64,000 nt of DNA from Lachnospiraceae bacterium (GCA_024682075.1 JAIKZQ010000045.1:26246-90245), one strand, 5' to 3'. Shown: positions 24,291-33,646, counted from the stretch's first letter. The notes: generated by a model from the letters alone, not told the origin. Translations and numbers: made by a program.

Positions 24291-24939
24291 CGGAATATGC
24301 GAAACAATGACTTCGGATGCCTTGAGACTTCCCGAAAAGGGGAATCTCAAGGTTTATATGCGTCATTCGATAAGATACGACAATCCTCCCGACGGGGATT
24401 ACAGCAAGCTCCTCCTTACGCCCGAAGGCATTGAGATTGCAAACAGGATCGGGCGCGAGCTGGACAGGCCCATAGGATATACCTATTCAAGTCCCGTGGC
24501 GCGCTGCATGCAGACTGTCACGGAAATCTGCAGAGGTGCGGGAATCATGGATCCTGATATAAAGTCCGATCGCGGACTTGTTCATCTCGAAGGACTGGGA
24601 CGGGCACAGTCCGAATTCGGAATCGGGTGGTATGATTTCTTTTACGGATTGCAGAATAATATGCCGGAACTGACTGCGGGGATTTCCCTGGTCGAGGCTG
24701 CACGTCCGATAATCGATACTATTTTCGCTGTTCCAGAGTCTGATGACAGCCTTGATGTCATTGTTTCTCACGACAGCCATGTCGTAACCCTTGCAAGCGC
24801 GCTGTTTGACTTAAAGACCGGCAGACACGGCGAGAACTGGTGCGGATATACAGAAGGTCTTTTCTTTTACGGGAATCGCAAGGACTTCACCGCGCTCTGG
24901 AGAGGCGAGGAGAGACACTTTGTAAACTGGGAGATCTGA
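24280..24939 (+). CDS. Histidine phosphatase family protein
   Basis: 219 residues of the phosphoglycerate-mutase-like fold. The phospho-His motif reads VYMRHSIR (R-H-S in place of the usual R-H-G), the second Arg is in YSSPVARCMQT, and the distal His is in VIVSHDSHVVTL. Members dephosphorylate small metabolites or proteins; substrate unknown. AGGAG lies 7 nt before the ATG, inside the DUF3021 gene, so the two are coupled. Last gene of the cluster, closed by a short hairpin at 24945-24960. The missing Gly of the RHG motif is seen in some active members. Confidence 0.87.
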   Translation: MIFNGICETMTSDALRLPEKGNLKVYMRHSIRYDNPPDGDYSKLLLTPEGIEIANRIGRELDRPIGYTYSSPVARCMQTVTEICRGAGIMDPDIKSDRGLVHLEGLGRAQSEFGIGWYDFFYGLQNNMPELTAGISLVEAARPIIDTIFAVPESDDSLDVIVSHDSHVVTLASALFDLKTGRHGENWCGYTEGLFFYGNRKDFTALWRGEERHFVNWEI

Positions 24940-24944
24940 AAACC

Positions 24945-24960
24945 GTCACGGCAACGTGAC
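24945..24960 (+). terminator. Short intrinsic terminator
   Basis: GTCACG-GCAA-CGTGAC, a 6-bp stem with a GNRA loop, followed by AGTCTTTCATTTTC, six bases after the histidine phosphatase stop. Confidence 0.5.
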
Positions 24961-25014
24961 AGTCTTTCATTTTCAAAACGGTACTGAAAAACAATTCATT
25001 TACAGGAGGAACAG

Positions 25015-26028
25015 ATGAGCGACGCAAGAACAGAGTATTACGAGAATTCCGAAAATATCCGTCCCGAGTCCATGGAAAGGATCACTACCAAAGAACTTGC
25101 GGATAAATTCATTGAAGAGCAGATAGAAAAGCTCCGTGCACAGATTGGCGACGGAAAGGTGCTCCTGGCACTCTCCGGCGGAGTCGATTCATCCGTTGTT
25201 GCCGCACTTCTCATCAAGGCAATCGGAAAGCAGCTTACCTGCATCCATGTAAATCACGGTCTCATGCGCAAGGGCGAGAGCCAGATGGTCATTGACGTAT
25301 TTGAAAAGCAGCTCGGTGCAAACCTCATCTATATTGACGCAACCGACAGATTCCTTGATCTTCTTGCAGGTGCGAGCGATCCCGAGCAGAAGAGAAAGAT
25401 AATAGGCGGAGAGTTCATCAAGGTATTTGATGAAGAGGCTGCCAAGTTGGAAGGCGTCGGATTTCTCGGACAGGGAACCATTTATCCCGACATCCTTGAG
25501 AGCAAGGACGGAATCAAGGCTCATCACAATGTCGGCGGACTTCCCGAAGATGTCAAGATGGAGCTCGTTGAGCCTCTTAAGCTCCTGTTCAAGGACGAAG
25601 TAAGAGTTGTGGGTTCCGCACTCGGACTTCCCGACGAGATGGTAAACCGTCAGCCGTTCCCGGGTCCCGGGCTCGGAGTCCGCTGCACAGGCGCAATCAC
25701 AAGGGACAGGCTCGAAGCTCTCAGAGAATCCGATGCGATCCTTCGCGAAGAGTTCACAAATGCAGGCCTTAACAAGAAAGTATGGCAGTACTTCACCGTT
25801 GTGCCTGACATGAAGGCAACCGGCGTCAAGGACGGAGTCAGGGCGTTTGAGTGGGTGTGCATCATCCGCGCGGTCAATACCAAGGATGCGATGAGCGCAA
25901 CCATAGAGCGCATAGACTGGGAACTCCTCGAGAAAATCTCATACCGCATCACACATGAGGTTCCCGGCATCACCCGCTGTCTCTATGATGTCACGACCAA
26001 GCCCACTGCCACGATAGAATTCGAATAA
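25015..26028 (+). CDS. GMP synthase-like ATP-pyrophosphatase without amidotransferase domain
   Basis: 337 residues equivalent to the C-terminal two thirds of GuaA. It keeps [35 protein letters not shown] and [12 protein letters not shown], but has no glutamine amidotransferase; instead a charged 40-residue N-terminal extension (ERITTKELADKFIEEQ). The dimerisation/XMP domain is divergent: the GuaA wording [12 protein letters not shown] becomes KATGVKDGVRAF. It may use free ammonia or a separate amidotransferase, or act on another substrate. GGAGG sits 6 nt before the ATG; a strong terminator follows. The full-length guaA lies 22 kb upstream, so this copy is not needed for basic GMP supply. Confidence 0.92.
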   Translation: MSDARTEYYENSENIRPESMERITTKELADKFIEEQIEKLRAQIGDGKVLLALSGGVDSSVVAALLIKAIGKQLTCIHVNHGLMRKGESQMVIDVFEKQLGANLIYIDATDRFLDLLAGASDPEQKRKIIGGEFIKVFDEEAAKLEGVGFLGQGTIYPDILESKDGIKAHHNVGGLPEDVKMELVEPLKLLFKDEVRVVGSALGLPDEMVNRQPFPGPGLGVRCTGAITRDRLEALRESDAILREEFTNAGLNKKVWQYFTVVPDMKATGVKDGVRAFEWVCIIRAVNTKDAMSATIERIDWELLEKISYRITHEVPGITRCLYDVTTKPTATIEFE

Positions 26029-26047
26029 AGTCAGGATAAAGAATACG

Positions 26048-26080
26048 AAAGCCCCGGTGCTGCCAGCACTCGGGGCTTTT
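26048..26080. terminator. Strong intrinsic terminator
   Basis: AAAGCCCCG (26048-26056) with CGGGGCTTT (26071-26079), extended by GTGCT/AGCAC with one bulged T and loop GCC, then TTTT. Lies between convergent genes and has A/T ends for both directions. Confidence 0.92.
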
Positions 26081-26111
26081 GAGTATATATGGATATGTTG
26101 CTGTGGATAGA

Positions 26112-27293
26112 TCAGATCCTGGCACCGCCACAGTTCGGACAGAATCTTGTAGTGTTGACGCTTCCGCAAGTGCATGTCCATGAGCTGCCTGTTGCAGTGG
26201 CTGCATCGGCGTTGCCCTGAGTAGGTGTTTGTAATACGAATCCTGCGACTGTAGCCTTCTGCTGTGCGGCCATCGCGGCGAGATTCATTCCCCCGAACGG
26301 GCCCCATGCTGTTGCAGTGGCCATTTCCATCGGCATAGCCATTTTAGGAGGAGCACTTTCCTGAATGAGTCCAGCTTTTTCCGTTGCCTCGGCGATAAGG
26401 TCTGAGATGCGGCCGTAAACTTCCCTGCCACCAAGCCTGCACACGGCATCGCCTATTGAGCATCTTACTTTTGATATTCCCGTCACAAGTGTATCGTCAT
26501 AATAGATTGTTATATCGCATGAGGGTGGGAAATAATCCATCATCCCGTCATTTCTGCAGAACTTCTCGGGATCTATCGCAACATAAGTCCATACGGGAAG
26601 GTTCTCTTCATCTGATATGGCCTGAAGCCTGTCCATTATATCCGAATCTGTCTCCGCGCTCTTTATCTGCTCCGGCTCGTTTCCGCGCTGCTCTCTGCGC
26701 GTCACTTTTATTATCCCGGGACCTGCCGCTTCTATGGTCACATCGATCGTGAGATTGCTGAATGCCATCATGCCTGTCGAGAAATAATGTGATTCGATAC
26801 GACAGATGGGGCCGTGTTCTTCGTGTATTTTTTTGCATTCGGATAATTTCGGATAAACCGTTTCCGCTGAGAGCAGGTTTTCTTCCTTCAGGGAATCAAG
26901 GATAAGTCTGCGCAGTGTCATTCCGGCTTCTCTGCTTGTTTCATCCGGGGTCTCTCTGAAAGTGACAAGCTCTTCGCAGTCGTCCGAAAATCTGATGAAG
27001 AGCAGATTTATCGTGCCACCTCGATCTTCGTCTATGACTTTGGGAAGAGCTGAAGGCTTTCCTGGCCATCCTGTAATGTCATATTGTTCGAAAACGGATC
27101 TGACCTGATCCGCTAATTCCGCAGATGCGGAGTATTTTTTGACAGAGGAATCATGGATGTCTCTTTCGGATTCGGTAATGACGATATCATCACCCGCAAA
27201 CGGAATTTCAATATCCTTCGTATGAATAAACGATGATAGGATATTTATGATCCTGAAATTGATCGAAACTATGTCATTGATGCTATGTTCCAT
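26112..27293 (-). CDS. Uncharacterised protein with C-terminal zinc ribbon
   Basis: 393 residues, soluble. The last 22 residues form a treble-clef/zinc-ribbon: WTCTCGSVNTTRFCPNCG, with four Cys in C-x-C and C-x2-C pairs. It is preceded by a Met/Ala/Gly-rich linker (PPKMAMPMEMATATAW; GGMNLAAMAAQQ). That linker-ribbon layout recalls the C-termini of bacterial SPFH/virion-core-like proteins. The first 310 residues are alpha/beta with no motif I know; IYYDDTLVTGISKVRCSIGD and FIRFSDDCEELVTF stand out. GGAGA lies 10 nt before the ATG. It stands alone, convergent with the GMP-synthase-like gene. Function not assignable. Confidence 0.75.
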   Translation of the reverse strand: MEHSINDIVSINFRIINILSSFIHTKDIEIPFAGDDIVITESERDIHDSSVKKYSASAELADQVRSVFEQYDITGWPGKPSALPKVIDEDRGGTINLLFIRFSDDCEELVTFRETPDETSREAGMTLRRLILDSLKEENLLSAETVYPKLSECKKIHEEHGPICRIESHYFSTGMMAFSNLTIDVTIEAAGPGIIKVTRREQRGNEPEQIKSAETDSDIMDRLQAISDEENLPVWTYVAIDPEKFCRNDGMMDYFPPSCDITIYYDDTLVTGISKVRCSIGDAVCRLGGREVYGRISDLIAEATEKAGLIQESAPPKMAMPMEMATATAWGPFGGMNLAAMAAQQKATVAGFVLQTPTQGNADAATATGSSWTCTCGSVNTTRFCPNCGGARI

Positions 27294-27356
27294 GATTACT
27301 TGTTCTCCGTATGATCGAATCTTCCGAGTGGCATGACCGGGTGATTTACCATGGCC

Positions 27357-27391
27357 ACCGGGTGAACGCAGGAACCGTCCCCTCGTTCACG
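27357..27391. repeat. REP-like palindromic element (GGAACCGTCCCC core)
   Basis: GTGAACG (27362-27368) and CGTTCAC (27384-27390) bracket GGAACCGTCCCC (27371-27382); outer ACCG/CGGT extend the pairing. The core is identical to the arms of the 9321-9387 hairpin, which also carries GTTCAC/GTGAAC. It lies between a pseudogene and the zinc-ribbon gene. Confidence 0.65.
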
Positions 27392-27455
27392 GTGTAGATC
27401 TTATCTCTTCCATGGCAAGATCCCTGGGGCAGGTGCTCTCATTTATCGGCACCGC

Positions 27456-28117
27456 TTACCAGGTATAGCTGTCGATGCAGTTTTCATCGGTATCCACCAT
27501 TATGTCGAATCGTCCGATCTGATCCGTTCCGGTTCCGGCCTGAACGATCGGGATGCCGTTCACTACCACGGGCTCTTCCAGGAATGTATGGGAATGTCCG
27601 CCTATGATCACATCGACTCCCGATGCGGCATCCTCGAGAGTGATGAATGTTCCCAGCATCTGATCGCTCTTGCACTGCATGAGAGCGACTTCGGTGATGA
27701 TGCCTATGAACAGAATCTTCATGCCGTCTATCTCGATTATGTGATACGGCTCGAACAGACGGGCGTTGTTGGTCTTGATGTGCAGGTTGGCATTTATGAT
27801 GGGAACTCAGCACATTTTTCAAGGAACAAAAGATGAGCAATCCCGTAATCAACCTCATGATTTCCTACCGTCACGATGTCGGGACCGAGCATATTCATGA
27901 TCTGGATTGTGGAAAGGCCTCTGTATTCGGAGTCGATGACGGATCCTCGGAACATGTCGCCCGCGATCGTATAGATGACATTATCCTCTTCCTGTCTGAC
28001 CTTCTTGATATAGCCGGACAGAAGAGAGACTCCACCGACAAGGTCCTCATCCACCTGTTCTGCAAGAAAGTCTCCGTGCATGTCATTGGAATGAAGCAGA
28101 GTAGCATCATTATTCAT
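27456..28117 (-). pseudogene. Decayed duplicate of the adjacent 5'-nucleotidase gene
   Basis: Starts 6 nt after the intact gene at 28123-29619 and copies its first half: LLHSNDMHGDFLAEQ, AGDMFRGSVIDSEY, TVGNHEVDYG. At about 27806 a run TTCCCCATC in the intact gene is TTCCCATC here, a 1-nt loss that gives an early stop. In the other frame the text resumes (GMKILFIGIITEVALMQC; IIGGHSHTFLEEPVV), lacks about 45 codons between the VEDAA and GVDVIIGG equivalents, and ends at CIDSYTW followed by a stop. The whole C-terminal substrate domain is missing. Divergence from the parent suggests an old tandem duplication. Confidence 0.92.
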
Positions 28118-28122
28118 TTCGT

Positions 28123-29619
28123 TTATATCCCGCTCTCGATAAGGGCCTGCTTTGCTTCATCGGTAAGATGAAGGACAAGCCTTCCCTGTACTTTTGAGTT
28201 CAAATGCTGTTTGGATCTCAGCATCTCCTCAAGAACATCCACACATGAGGTGGCAAGTGCGCGGTGCTTGTGATTTTTCTCTATTTCTTCGAGCTCCAGG
28301 TCAAACGAATCCTTGAGATTCTTCAAGTGATATTCCTGGAGGCCTACCGTATAGACCTTGTCATCCTCGATCGGAGCACCGTTATAATCGAACTTCAGGA
28401 AGGAATGGGTGACCATGTCATACTCGATCGAAAGTGCTGATGAAACCTGATAAAACTCTGTATGATCACCGAAGAATGTTTCATCACGCAGCATTCTCAT
28501 TATGCCATGTTTGAGCTGTGCACCTGTCCAGTAGGTGAGATTGGCCTGGTCGTCAAAAGGAAAAGTCTCAAGAAAGCCGCCTTTTGTAACTATAGGGCCA
28601 AGTACCTTGGTCCTTATGGAGCCCGATGCCAGAAGGAAGATGTCTGTTCCGAGAGCTTCTGCCATGATGTCTGCAAAAAGATCTCCGAGTTCGGTTTCCA
28701 TATATCTGGACGGATGGGTCAGTTCCCTGACAAAGCCTGTAAGGATCTGTCCGTATTTTTCGTCCGTCGTGTTTTTATAATCATTGATAATCGTTTCGAG
28801 AGGGATATCTCTGGGACAGTTTTCTGAATTGATGGGGACCGAGGACCATGTATAACTGTCGATGCAGTTATTGTCCGTATCGATCATTATGTCAAACCGT
28901 CCGATCTGATCTGTTCCGGTTCCCGCCTGCACAATAGGTATTCCGTTAACAACCTCGGGCTGATCCATAAAGGTGTGTGAGTGGCCGCCTATTATCAGGT
29001 CGACTCCCCACGCGGGGTCGAGAAGTGCAGCAAGCTTCTGGTCCTCTTCAAATCCGATGTGAGTGAGCAGAACGGTAAGGTCGATGTCGATGGAGTTATA
29101 GCTGTTGCAGATCTTTCCGACTTCTCTTGCGGCATCTTCGACGTTTATTATCGTTCCTATCAGCCCGTCTTTTCTGCATTCGTTCAGGACCATTTCGGTA
29201 AGAATGCCGATGAAAAGGATCTTCATTCCATCCACTTCCAGTATGCGGCAGGGGGAGAAGAGCCTTTCATGATTGGTCTTTATATACATGTTTGCATTGA
29301 TGATGGGGAATTTAGCACATTTTTCCAGGAAAAGAAGATGTGAAATGCCGTAATCAACTTCATGATTTCCGAGGGTGACGATATCCGGAGCCAGCATGTT
29401 CATGATCTGGATCGTTGAAAGGCCATGGTATTCCGAGTCGATTATGGAACCTCTGAACATATCGCCTGCGATCGCATAGATCACATTTTCCTCTTCCCGG
29501 CGAACCTTGTTCACATAACCGGAAAGCATTGATACTCCGCCGACAAGAGCTTCATCTATCTGCTCTGCCAGAAAGTCCCCGTGCATGTCGTTTGAGTGTA
29601 AAAGAGTCAGTTTTTTCAT
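28123..29619 (-). CDS. 5'-nucleotidase/UDP-sugar hydrolase-type metallophosphatase (cytosolic)
   Basis: 498 residues. The N-terminal calcineurin-like domain has all metal motifs: LLHSNDMHGD, AGDMFRGS, LGNHEVDYG and IIGGHSHTF with TH in LLTHIGFEE. The C-terminal 5'-nucleotidase domain (about 290-470) includes TELGDLFADIM and FPFDDQANLTYWTGAQLK. UshA-type enzymes are usually exported, but this one has no signal peptide and starts directly at the first metal motif, so it probably acts inside the cell on nucleotides or nucleotide sugars. GAGGG precedes the ATG at 29619. Followed by its own pseudogene copy. Confidence 0.93.
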   Translation of the reverse strand: MKKLTLLHSNDMHGDFLAEQIDEALVGGVSMLSGYVNKVRREEENVIYAIAGDMFRGSIIDSEYHGLSTIQIMNMLAPDIVTLGNHEVDYGISHLLFLEKCAKFPIINANMYIKTNHERLFSPCRILEVDGMKILFIGILTEMVLNECRKDGLIGTIINVEDAAREVGKICNSYNSIDIDLTVLLTHIGFEEDQKLAALLDPAWGVDLIIGGHSHTFMDQPEVVNGIPIVQAGTGTDQIGRFDIMIDTDNNCIDSYTWSSVPINSENCPRDIPLETIINDYKNTTDEKYGQILTGFVRELTHPSRYMETELGDLFADIMAEALGTDIFLLASGSIRTKVLGPIVTKGGFLETFPFDDQANLTYWTGAQLKHGIMRMLRDETFFGDHTEFYQVSSALSIEYDMVTHSFLKFDYNGAPIEDDKVYTVGLQEYHLKNLKDSFDLELEEIEKNHKHRALATSCVDVLEEMLRSKQHLNSKVQGRLVLHLTDEAKQALIESGI

Positions 29620-29762
29620 ATTCCCTCACAAAGTGTAGATTAAAATACCTACCCAACTGTAATGATAGAGCATTTGGGCCGAAAATCATAGATGTACTTA
29701 AGTGCAAAGCACATCTTCATGACATTCCGCATCCCGTTGCGGAGCGGACCGTTTATTAAACC

Positions 29763-29786
29763 ACCGGTTTATTTCACAAAACCGGT
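29763..29786. promoter_or_regulatory. Inverted repeat upstream of ABC exporter operon
   Basis: ACCGGTTT (29763-29770) and AAACCGGT (29779-29786), a perfect 8-bp dyad with an 8-nt centre, 58 nt before the exporter start. A candidate operator or attenuator. The half-site CACCGGTTTA recurs at 20516. Confidence 0.5.
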
Positions 29787-29843
29787 ATTTATGTTACTAT
29801 TATGCGAAATATATCCGAAACGCAGCAGATGAGGGAAGTTCTT

Positions 29844-31715
29844 ATGAGGGAAAAGAAAAAAAGGGAGATCACGCGCACCAGAGCCGTGCTTAATAATCTC
29901 TATGCACTGAAGCTCGTATCAGGGATCTGCCGGAAGTTTGTGGTCCACAAGGCCATAAACAGATTCCTGGGATATTTTGAATGGCTCTTTTACAGTGCAT
30001 TCTTCATGCGTTATGTCATCAATTCACTTGAGACTGGCGATTCGTTCGGGCACATCATGATCTTCATAGTGATAGTGACCGTGGTTTTCGGCGGCATGAG
30101 CCTTTACAACAGCATACTTGAGGGAAACGTCAATCCCGTATGTGCGGCCGTGATAAATAAAGGGCTGTATCTGAAACTGTTCCGGAAATCGAGAAACGTT
30201 GAACTCGAGTGTTTCGAGAACAGTGAATTCTATGATAAATACACTCTTGCAATGGAAAAAGCCGATGAAAGGCTGATCGCGACCGTTGAGGTCGTGTTTG
30301 GCGTATTCTTCGGTGCCATAGCAAGCGTATGCTCTTTCGTTTTCATGTACAGGGTCGATAAGATCTCTGTTCTGTTCATCATTTTCCCCGTGATCGGAAA
30401 TTTCATATTCGGAAGGAAGAATTCCCAGATCGATTATGTGAGGAACAAGGAAATGGTCCCCCATAACCGCAGGATCGCATATATCAACAGGGTGATGTAT
30501 CTTCCGGAATACGCCAAGGAGATCAGGCTCACAAAGGTATTCTCTCTCATGAAAAAGCAGTACAGGGAAGCCATTAAGGGGCTTGCGGATGTGGCCCGCA
30601 AGTATTCGGCGATCTCGGTGGTCATTCACTGGTTCTATGTAATGTGCACGTTCACATTCATTTTCGAGGGTCTGCTGATATACGGAGCTTACAGGACGCT
30701 GGTAAGCGGCACTATGAGCCTCGCGCAGCTTGCCGTCATCACGAGCATGATGGTCTCCACAACATGGATCCTGATAGGGTTTACGAATTCACTCACCGAT
30801 CTTTTCAAGAACGGTCTGTTTGTCGAATATCTGAGATCATTTCTGGAATATAAGGAAAAGATCCCCGAAGATCATCAGGGCGCAGATCCGGGAGAGAAGA
30901 TAGAATCAATAGAATTCCGTGATGTTTCCTTTTCTTATAAGGACAAGGAAGTTCTGTCGCATCTGAACATGGAATTCCGCGGCGGGAAGACCTATGCCCT
31001 GGTCGGACATAACGGTGCCGGAAAGACCACTCTGATAAAGCTTTTGCTGAGATTCTACGATCCGACGGAAGGTGAGATCCTGTTAAACGGACGGAACATA
31101 AAGGAATACGACCTGCAAAAATACAGGGCGCTCTTTGCCACGGCATTTCAGGATCACAGGATGTTTTCAATGTCTGTCCTTGATAATGTCGTGATGGGAG
31201 AAAACATCCCCGAAGACGAGAAGGAAGAAAAAGTCATAAGTGCGCTGAAACTGTCGGGAGCATATGACAAGGTCATGACTCTTCCGAAGGGGATACACAC
31301 TACACTGACACATGAATTCGACGATGAAGGAGCCGTTCTGTCCGGTGGCGAGTTCCAGAAGATCGTTGTCGCAAGGGCTTTTGTAAAGGAGTGTCCTTTC
31401 AAGATCTTCGATGAGCCCAGCAGTGCACTCGATCCGATCGCGGAATCACAGCTTTTTGACAATATATACGATTCATGCAGGGAGAACACGCTGGTATTCA
31501 TTTCACACAGGCTTTCGTCCGTGCAGAATGCCGATTGGGTATATCTTCTTTCGGACGGAACCGTGAAGGAAGAAGGAGACCATCACAGACTCATGGAAAT
31601 GGGCGGTCTCTATGCCGACATGTATACCAAGCAGGCGAAGAATTACCTTGCTCTCAGTGACGGCGCCGGCGGCGGGGATGAAGAGCAGTATGAGGAAGGG
31701 GGTGTCATGGCATGA
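29844..31715 (+). CDS. ABC exporter half-transporter (TMD-NBD), subunit 1
   Basis: 623 residues: six-helix type IV exporter membrane domain (about 1-330), then a nucleotide-binding domain with Walker A GHNGAGKTTL, Q-loop in FATAFQDHRMF, signature LSGGEFQK, Walker B plus catalytic Glu in FKIFDEPSSALD and H-loop FISHRLSS. Both catalytic residues are present. I chose the ATG at 29844 because GAGGGAAG lies upstream; the frame is open to 29802. It overlaps subunit 2 by 4 nt (ATGA), which indicates a heterodimer. Substrate unknown; no peptide precursor or peptidase domain is nearby, so drug, lipid or peptide export are all open. Confidence 0.92.
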   Translation: MREKKKREITRTRAVLNNLYALKLVSGICRKFVVHKAINRFLGYFEWLFYSAFFMRYVINSLETGDSFGHIMIFIVIVTVVFGGMSLYNSILEGNVNPVCAAVINKGLYLKLFRKSRNVELECFENSEFYDKYTLAMEKADERLIATVEVVFGVFFGAIASVCSFVFMYRVDKISVLFIIFPVIGNFIFGRKNSQIDYVRNKEMVPHNRRIAYINRVMYLPEYAKEIRLTKVFSLMKKQYREAIKGLADVARKYSAISVVIHWFYVMCTFTFIFEGLLIYGAYRTLVSGTMSLAQLAVITSMMVSTTWILIGFTNSLTDLFKNGLFVEYLRSFLEYKEKIPEDHQGADPGEKIESIEFRDVSFSYKDKEVLSHLNMEFRGGKTYALVGHNGAGKTTLIKLLLRFYDPTEGEILLNGRNIKEYDLQKYRALFATAFQDHRMFSMSVLDNVVMGENIPEDEKEEKVISALKLSGAYDKVMTLPKGIHTTLTHEFDDEGAVLSGGEFQKIVVARAFVKECPFKIFDEPSSALDPIAESQLFDNIYDSCRENTLVFISHRLSSVQNADWVYLLSDGTVKEEGDHHRLMEMGGLYADMYTKQAKNYLALSDGAGGGDEEQYEEGGVMA

Positions 31716-33541
31716 GCGCTTCCGATAAGAAAAAACAGAGTGCAAGACAGGTCTGGAACAATCAGATGTTTCTGTGGAAACTGTGCTTTAAGACATGCCC
31801 CGGCTATATGATCTACTTTTTGTACGACGGATTCAGATATCAGGGAATAATCTTTCTCGAGCATGTCCTGGGCATAAGATATGTGCTTCACTGCGCAGAA
31901 TTCAATGAGCCGTTTCAGAAGGCATTTCTTGTGATAGGCGTTATCCTGATCGTCAACATGATCCAGATCGTGCCTGACGGATTCTTCATATACAAGTGGT
32001 CTCCCACATGCAAGCCGAGACTCTATCAGGCTCTGAAGGAGCAGATGTTTAAAAAGGCCGCGCAGATAGATCTGTCCTGTTATGACGACCCGAAGTATTA
32101 TAACGATTTTGTGCTTGCCGTTGCGGAGGCCGAAAGCAGCATAGACAGATTCCTGAATATGTGCAATCTGATCATGCAGGCGATAACGGTCATCTTCACG
32201 ACGGGTGTTTTCTACATCGTGACAGATGCTGCCGGAATATTCTTCGTGCTGGCATCGCTTGTGTTCAGATTCCTTGTTTCCAAGGTGCTCAACAAGCTGA
32301 ATTACGATCTCAGGATCAAGACCAATCCGCTTGAAAGAAAGCGCAATTATGTCAGCAGGGTCTTCTACCTGAACGATTATGCGAAGGAGCTGAGGCTTCA
32401 CCAGAATATCGGAGATCATCTCGAAAAAGAGTTCAGTGAAGCCAATGATGAGATCATAAAGGAAAGAAAGGCCATAAGCTTCAGAAGATCGTTCCTTACT
32501 TTTGCCAGGAATTATGTCGTCGGCGATTTTATCATGGACGGTCTGTATATCACCTATCTGGTATTTCAGGCTGCGGTGCTCGGAACGGTGGCATACAGTG
32601 ACGCGGTTGTCCTGTTCAACCGTACCGGAAGCTTAAGGCGTGCGATGGGCAATCTTGCGGATATTTTCCCTCAGGCACAGGAAAACAGCCTGTATGTGGA
32701 GAAGATACGTGCATTCCTCGATTACGAGCCGCGGATGAACATCATGGAAGGAAGGGATGTTCCCGAAGGAAATGCCGATCTTGTGCTGGACCATGTAAGT
32801 TTCAGATATTCGGAGGATGCGGAAGATACTCTGAAGGATATCTCTATAAGGATAAAGGCCGGCGAGAGAGTAGCTATAGTCGGATATAACGGTGCGGGCA
32901 AGACCACTCTCATCAAGCTTCTCATGAGGCTGTATGATCCGACTTCCGGCACCATATCCTACCACGGAACGGACATCAGGGAGTTCAGCCCCTACGATTA
33001 CCGCAGAAGGATCGGAGTGGTATTCCAGGATTTCCAGATGTACGGTGCAACGCTCGGTGAAAATGTTGTGATGGACAGAGCTCACAGCACGGATACTGCC
33101 GAAAAGGATAAAAAGATAATCTCTGCTCTCAAAAAGTCCGGATTCGAATCAAGACTTAAGTCACTTCCGAAAGGTCTCGACACTCCGGTCACTACCGAGT
33201 TTGAGGAAGAGGGCATTAACTTCTCCGGAGGTGAGAGTCAGAAGATCGCAATCTCCAGAGCGTTCTATAAGGATGCTGACATGCTTATCATGGATGAGCC
33301 CAGCAGTGCACTTGACCCGATCGCTGAATACGAACTTAACAAGGCCATGGAATCCGCCGCAGAGGGCAAGACGGTCTTTTATATCTCCCACAGGCTTTCC
33401 ACGACCCGTGATGCCGACCGTATCCTCATGCTCGAAAACGGCCGCATAGTTGAGGAAGGCGATCATGCATCCCTGCTTGAGCTGGGAGGCAAATACGCAC
33501 AGATGTGGAAGGTGCAGGCCGGGCGCTACGAAGGGGCCTGA
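31712..33541 (+). CDS. ABC exporter half-transporter (TMD-NBD), subunit 2
   Basis: 609 residues, same TMD-NBD layout as its partner. NBD motifs: Walker A GYNGAGKTTL, Q-loop GVVFQDFQMY, signature FSGGESQK (first Leu replaced by Phe), Walker B LIMDEPSSALD and H-loop YISHRLST. Both subunits therefore keep the catalytic Glu and His, unlike the asymmetric pair at 46514-50152. Coupled to subunit 1 by a 4-nt overlap. Followed by about 105 bases without a gene, then a shared terminator with fba. Confidence 0.92.
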   Translation: MSASDKKKQSARQVWNNQMFLWKLCFKTCPGYMIYFLYDGFRYQGIIFLEHVLGIRYVLHCAEFNEPFQKAFLVIGVILIVNMIQIVPDGFFIYKWSPTCKPRLYQALKEQMFKKAAQIDLSCYDDPKYYNDFVLAVAEAESSIDRFLNMCNLIMQAITVIFTTGVFYIVTDAAGIFFVLASLVFRFLVSKVLNKLNYDLRIKTNPLERKRNYVSRVFYLNDYAKELRLHQNIGDHLEKEFSEANDEIIKERKAISFRRSFLTFARNYVVGDFIMDGLYITYLVFQAAVLGTVAYSDAVVLFNRTGSLRRAMGNLADIFPQAQENSLYVEKIRAFLDYEPRMNIMEGRDVPEGNADLVLDHVSFRYSEDAEDTLKDISIRIKAGERVAIVGYNGAGKTTLIKLLMRLYDPTSGTISYHGTDIREFSPYDYRRRIGVVFQDFQMYGATLGENVVMDRAHSTDTAEKDKKIISALKKSGFESRLKSLPKGLDTPVTTEFEEEGINFSGGESQKIAISRAFYKDADMLIMDEPSSALDPIAEYELNKAMESAAEGKTVFYISHRLSTTRDADRILMLENGRIVEEGDHASLLELGGKYAQMWKVQAGRYEGA

Positions 33542-33646
33542 CGGGTGTGATAATCTATGGGCGAGACAGTCTTAACGCGCACGCGCCTTATAACCGGCAG
33601 TCCCCCCGGAAACGTAGCTGCACAGCCTGAAAATAGAACAAGAGAA

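Noticed and set aside
31643..32419. 258-codon minus-strand frame across the ABC exporter junction.
   Set aside because: Opposite to two clear ABC genes, no domain, and typical of antisense shadows; several others (579-1073, 40798-41529, 53867-54502) were dismissed for the same reason.
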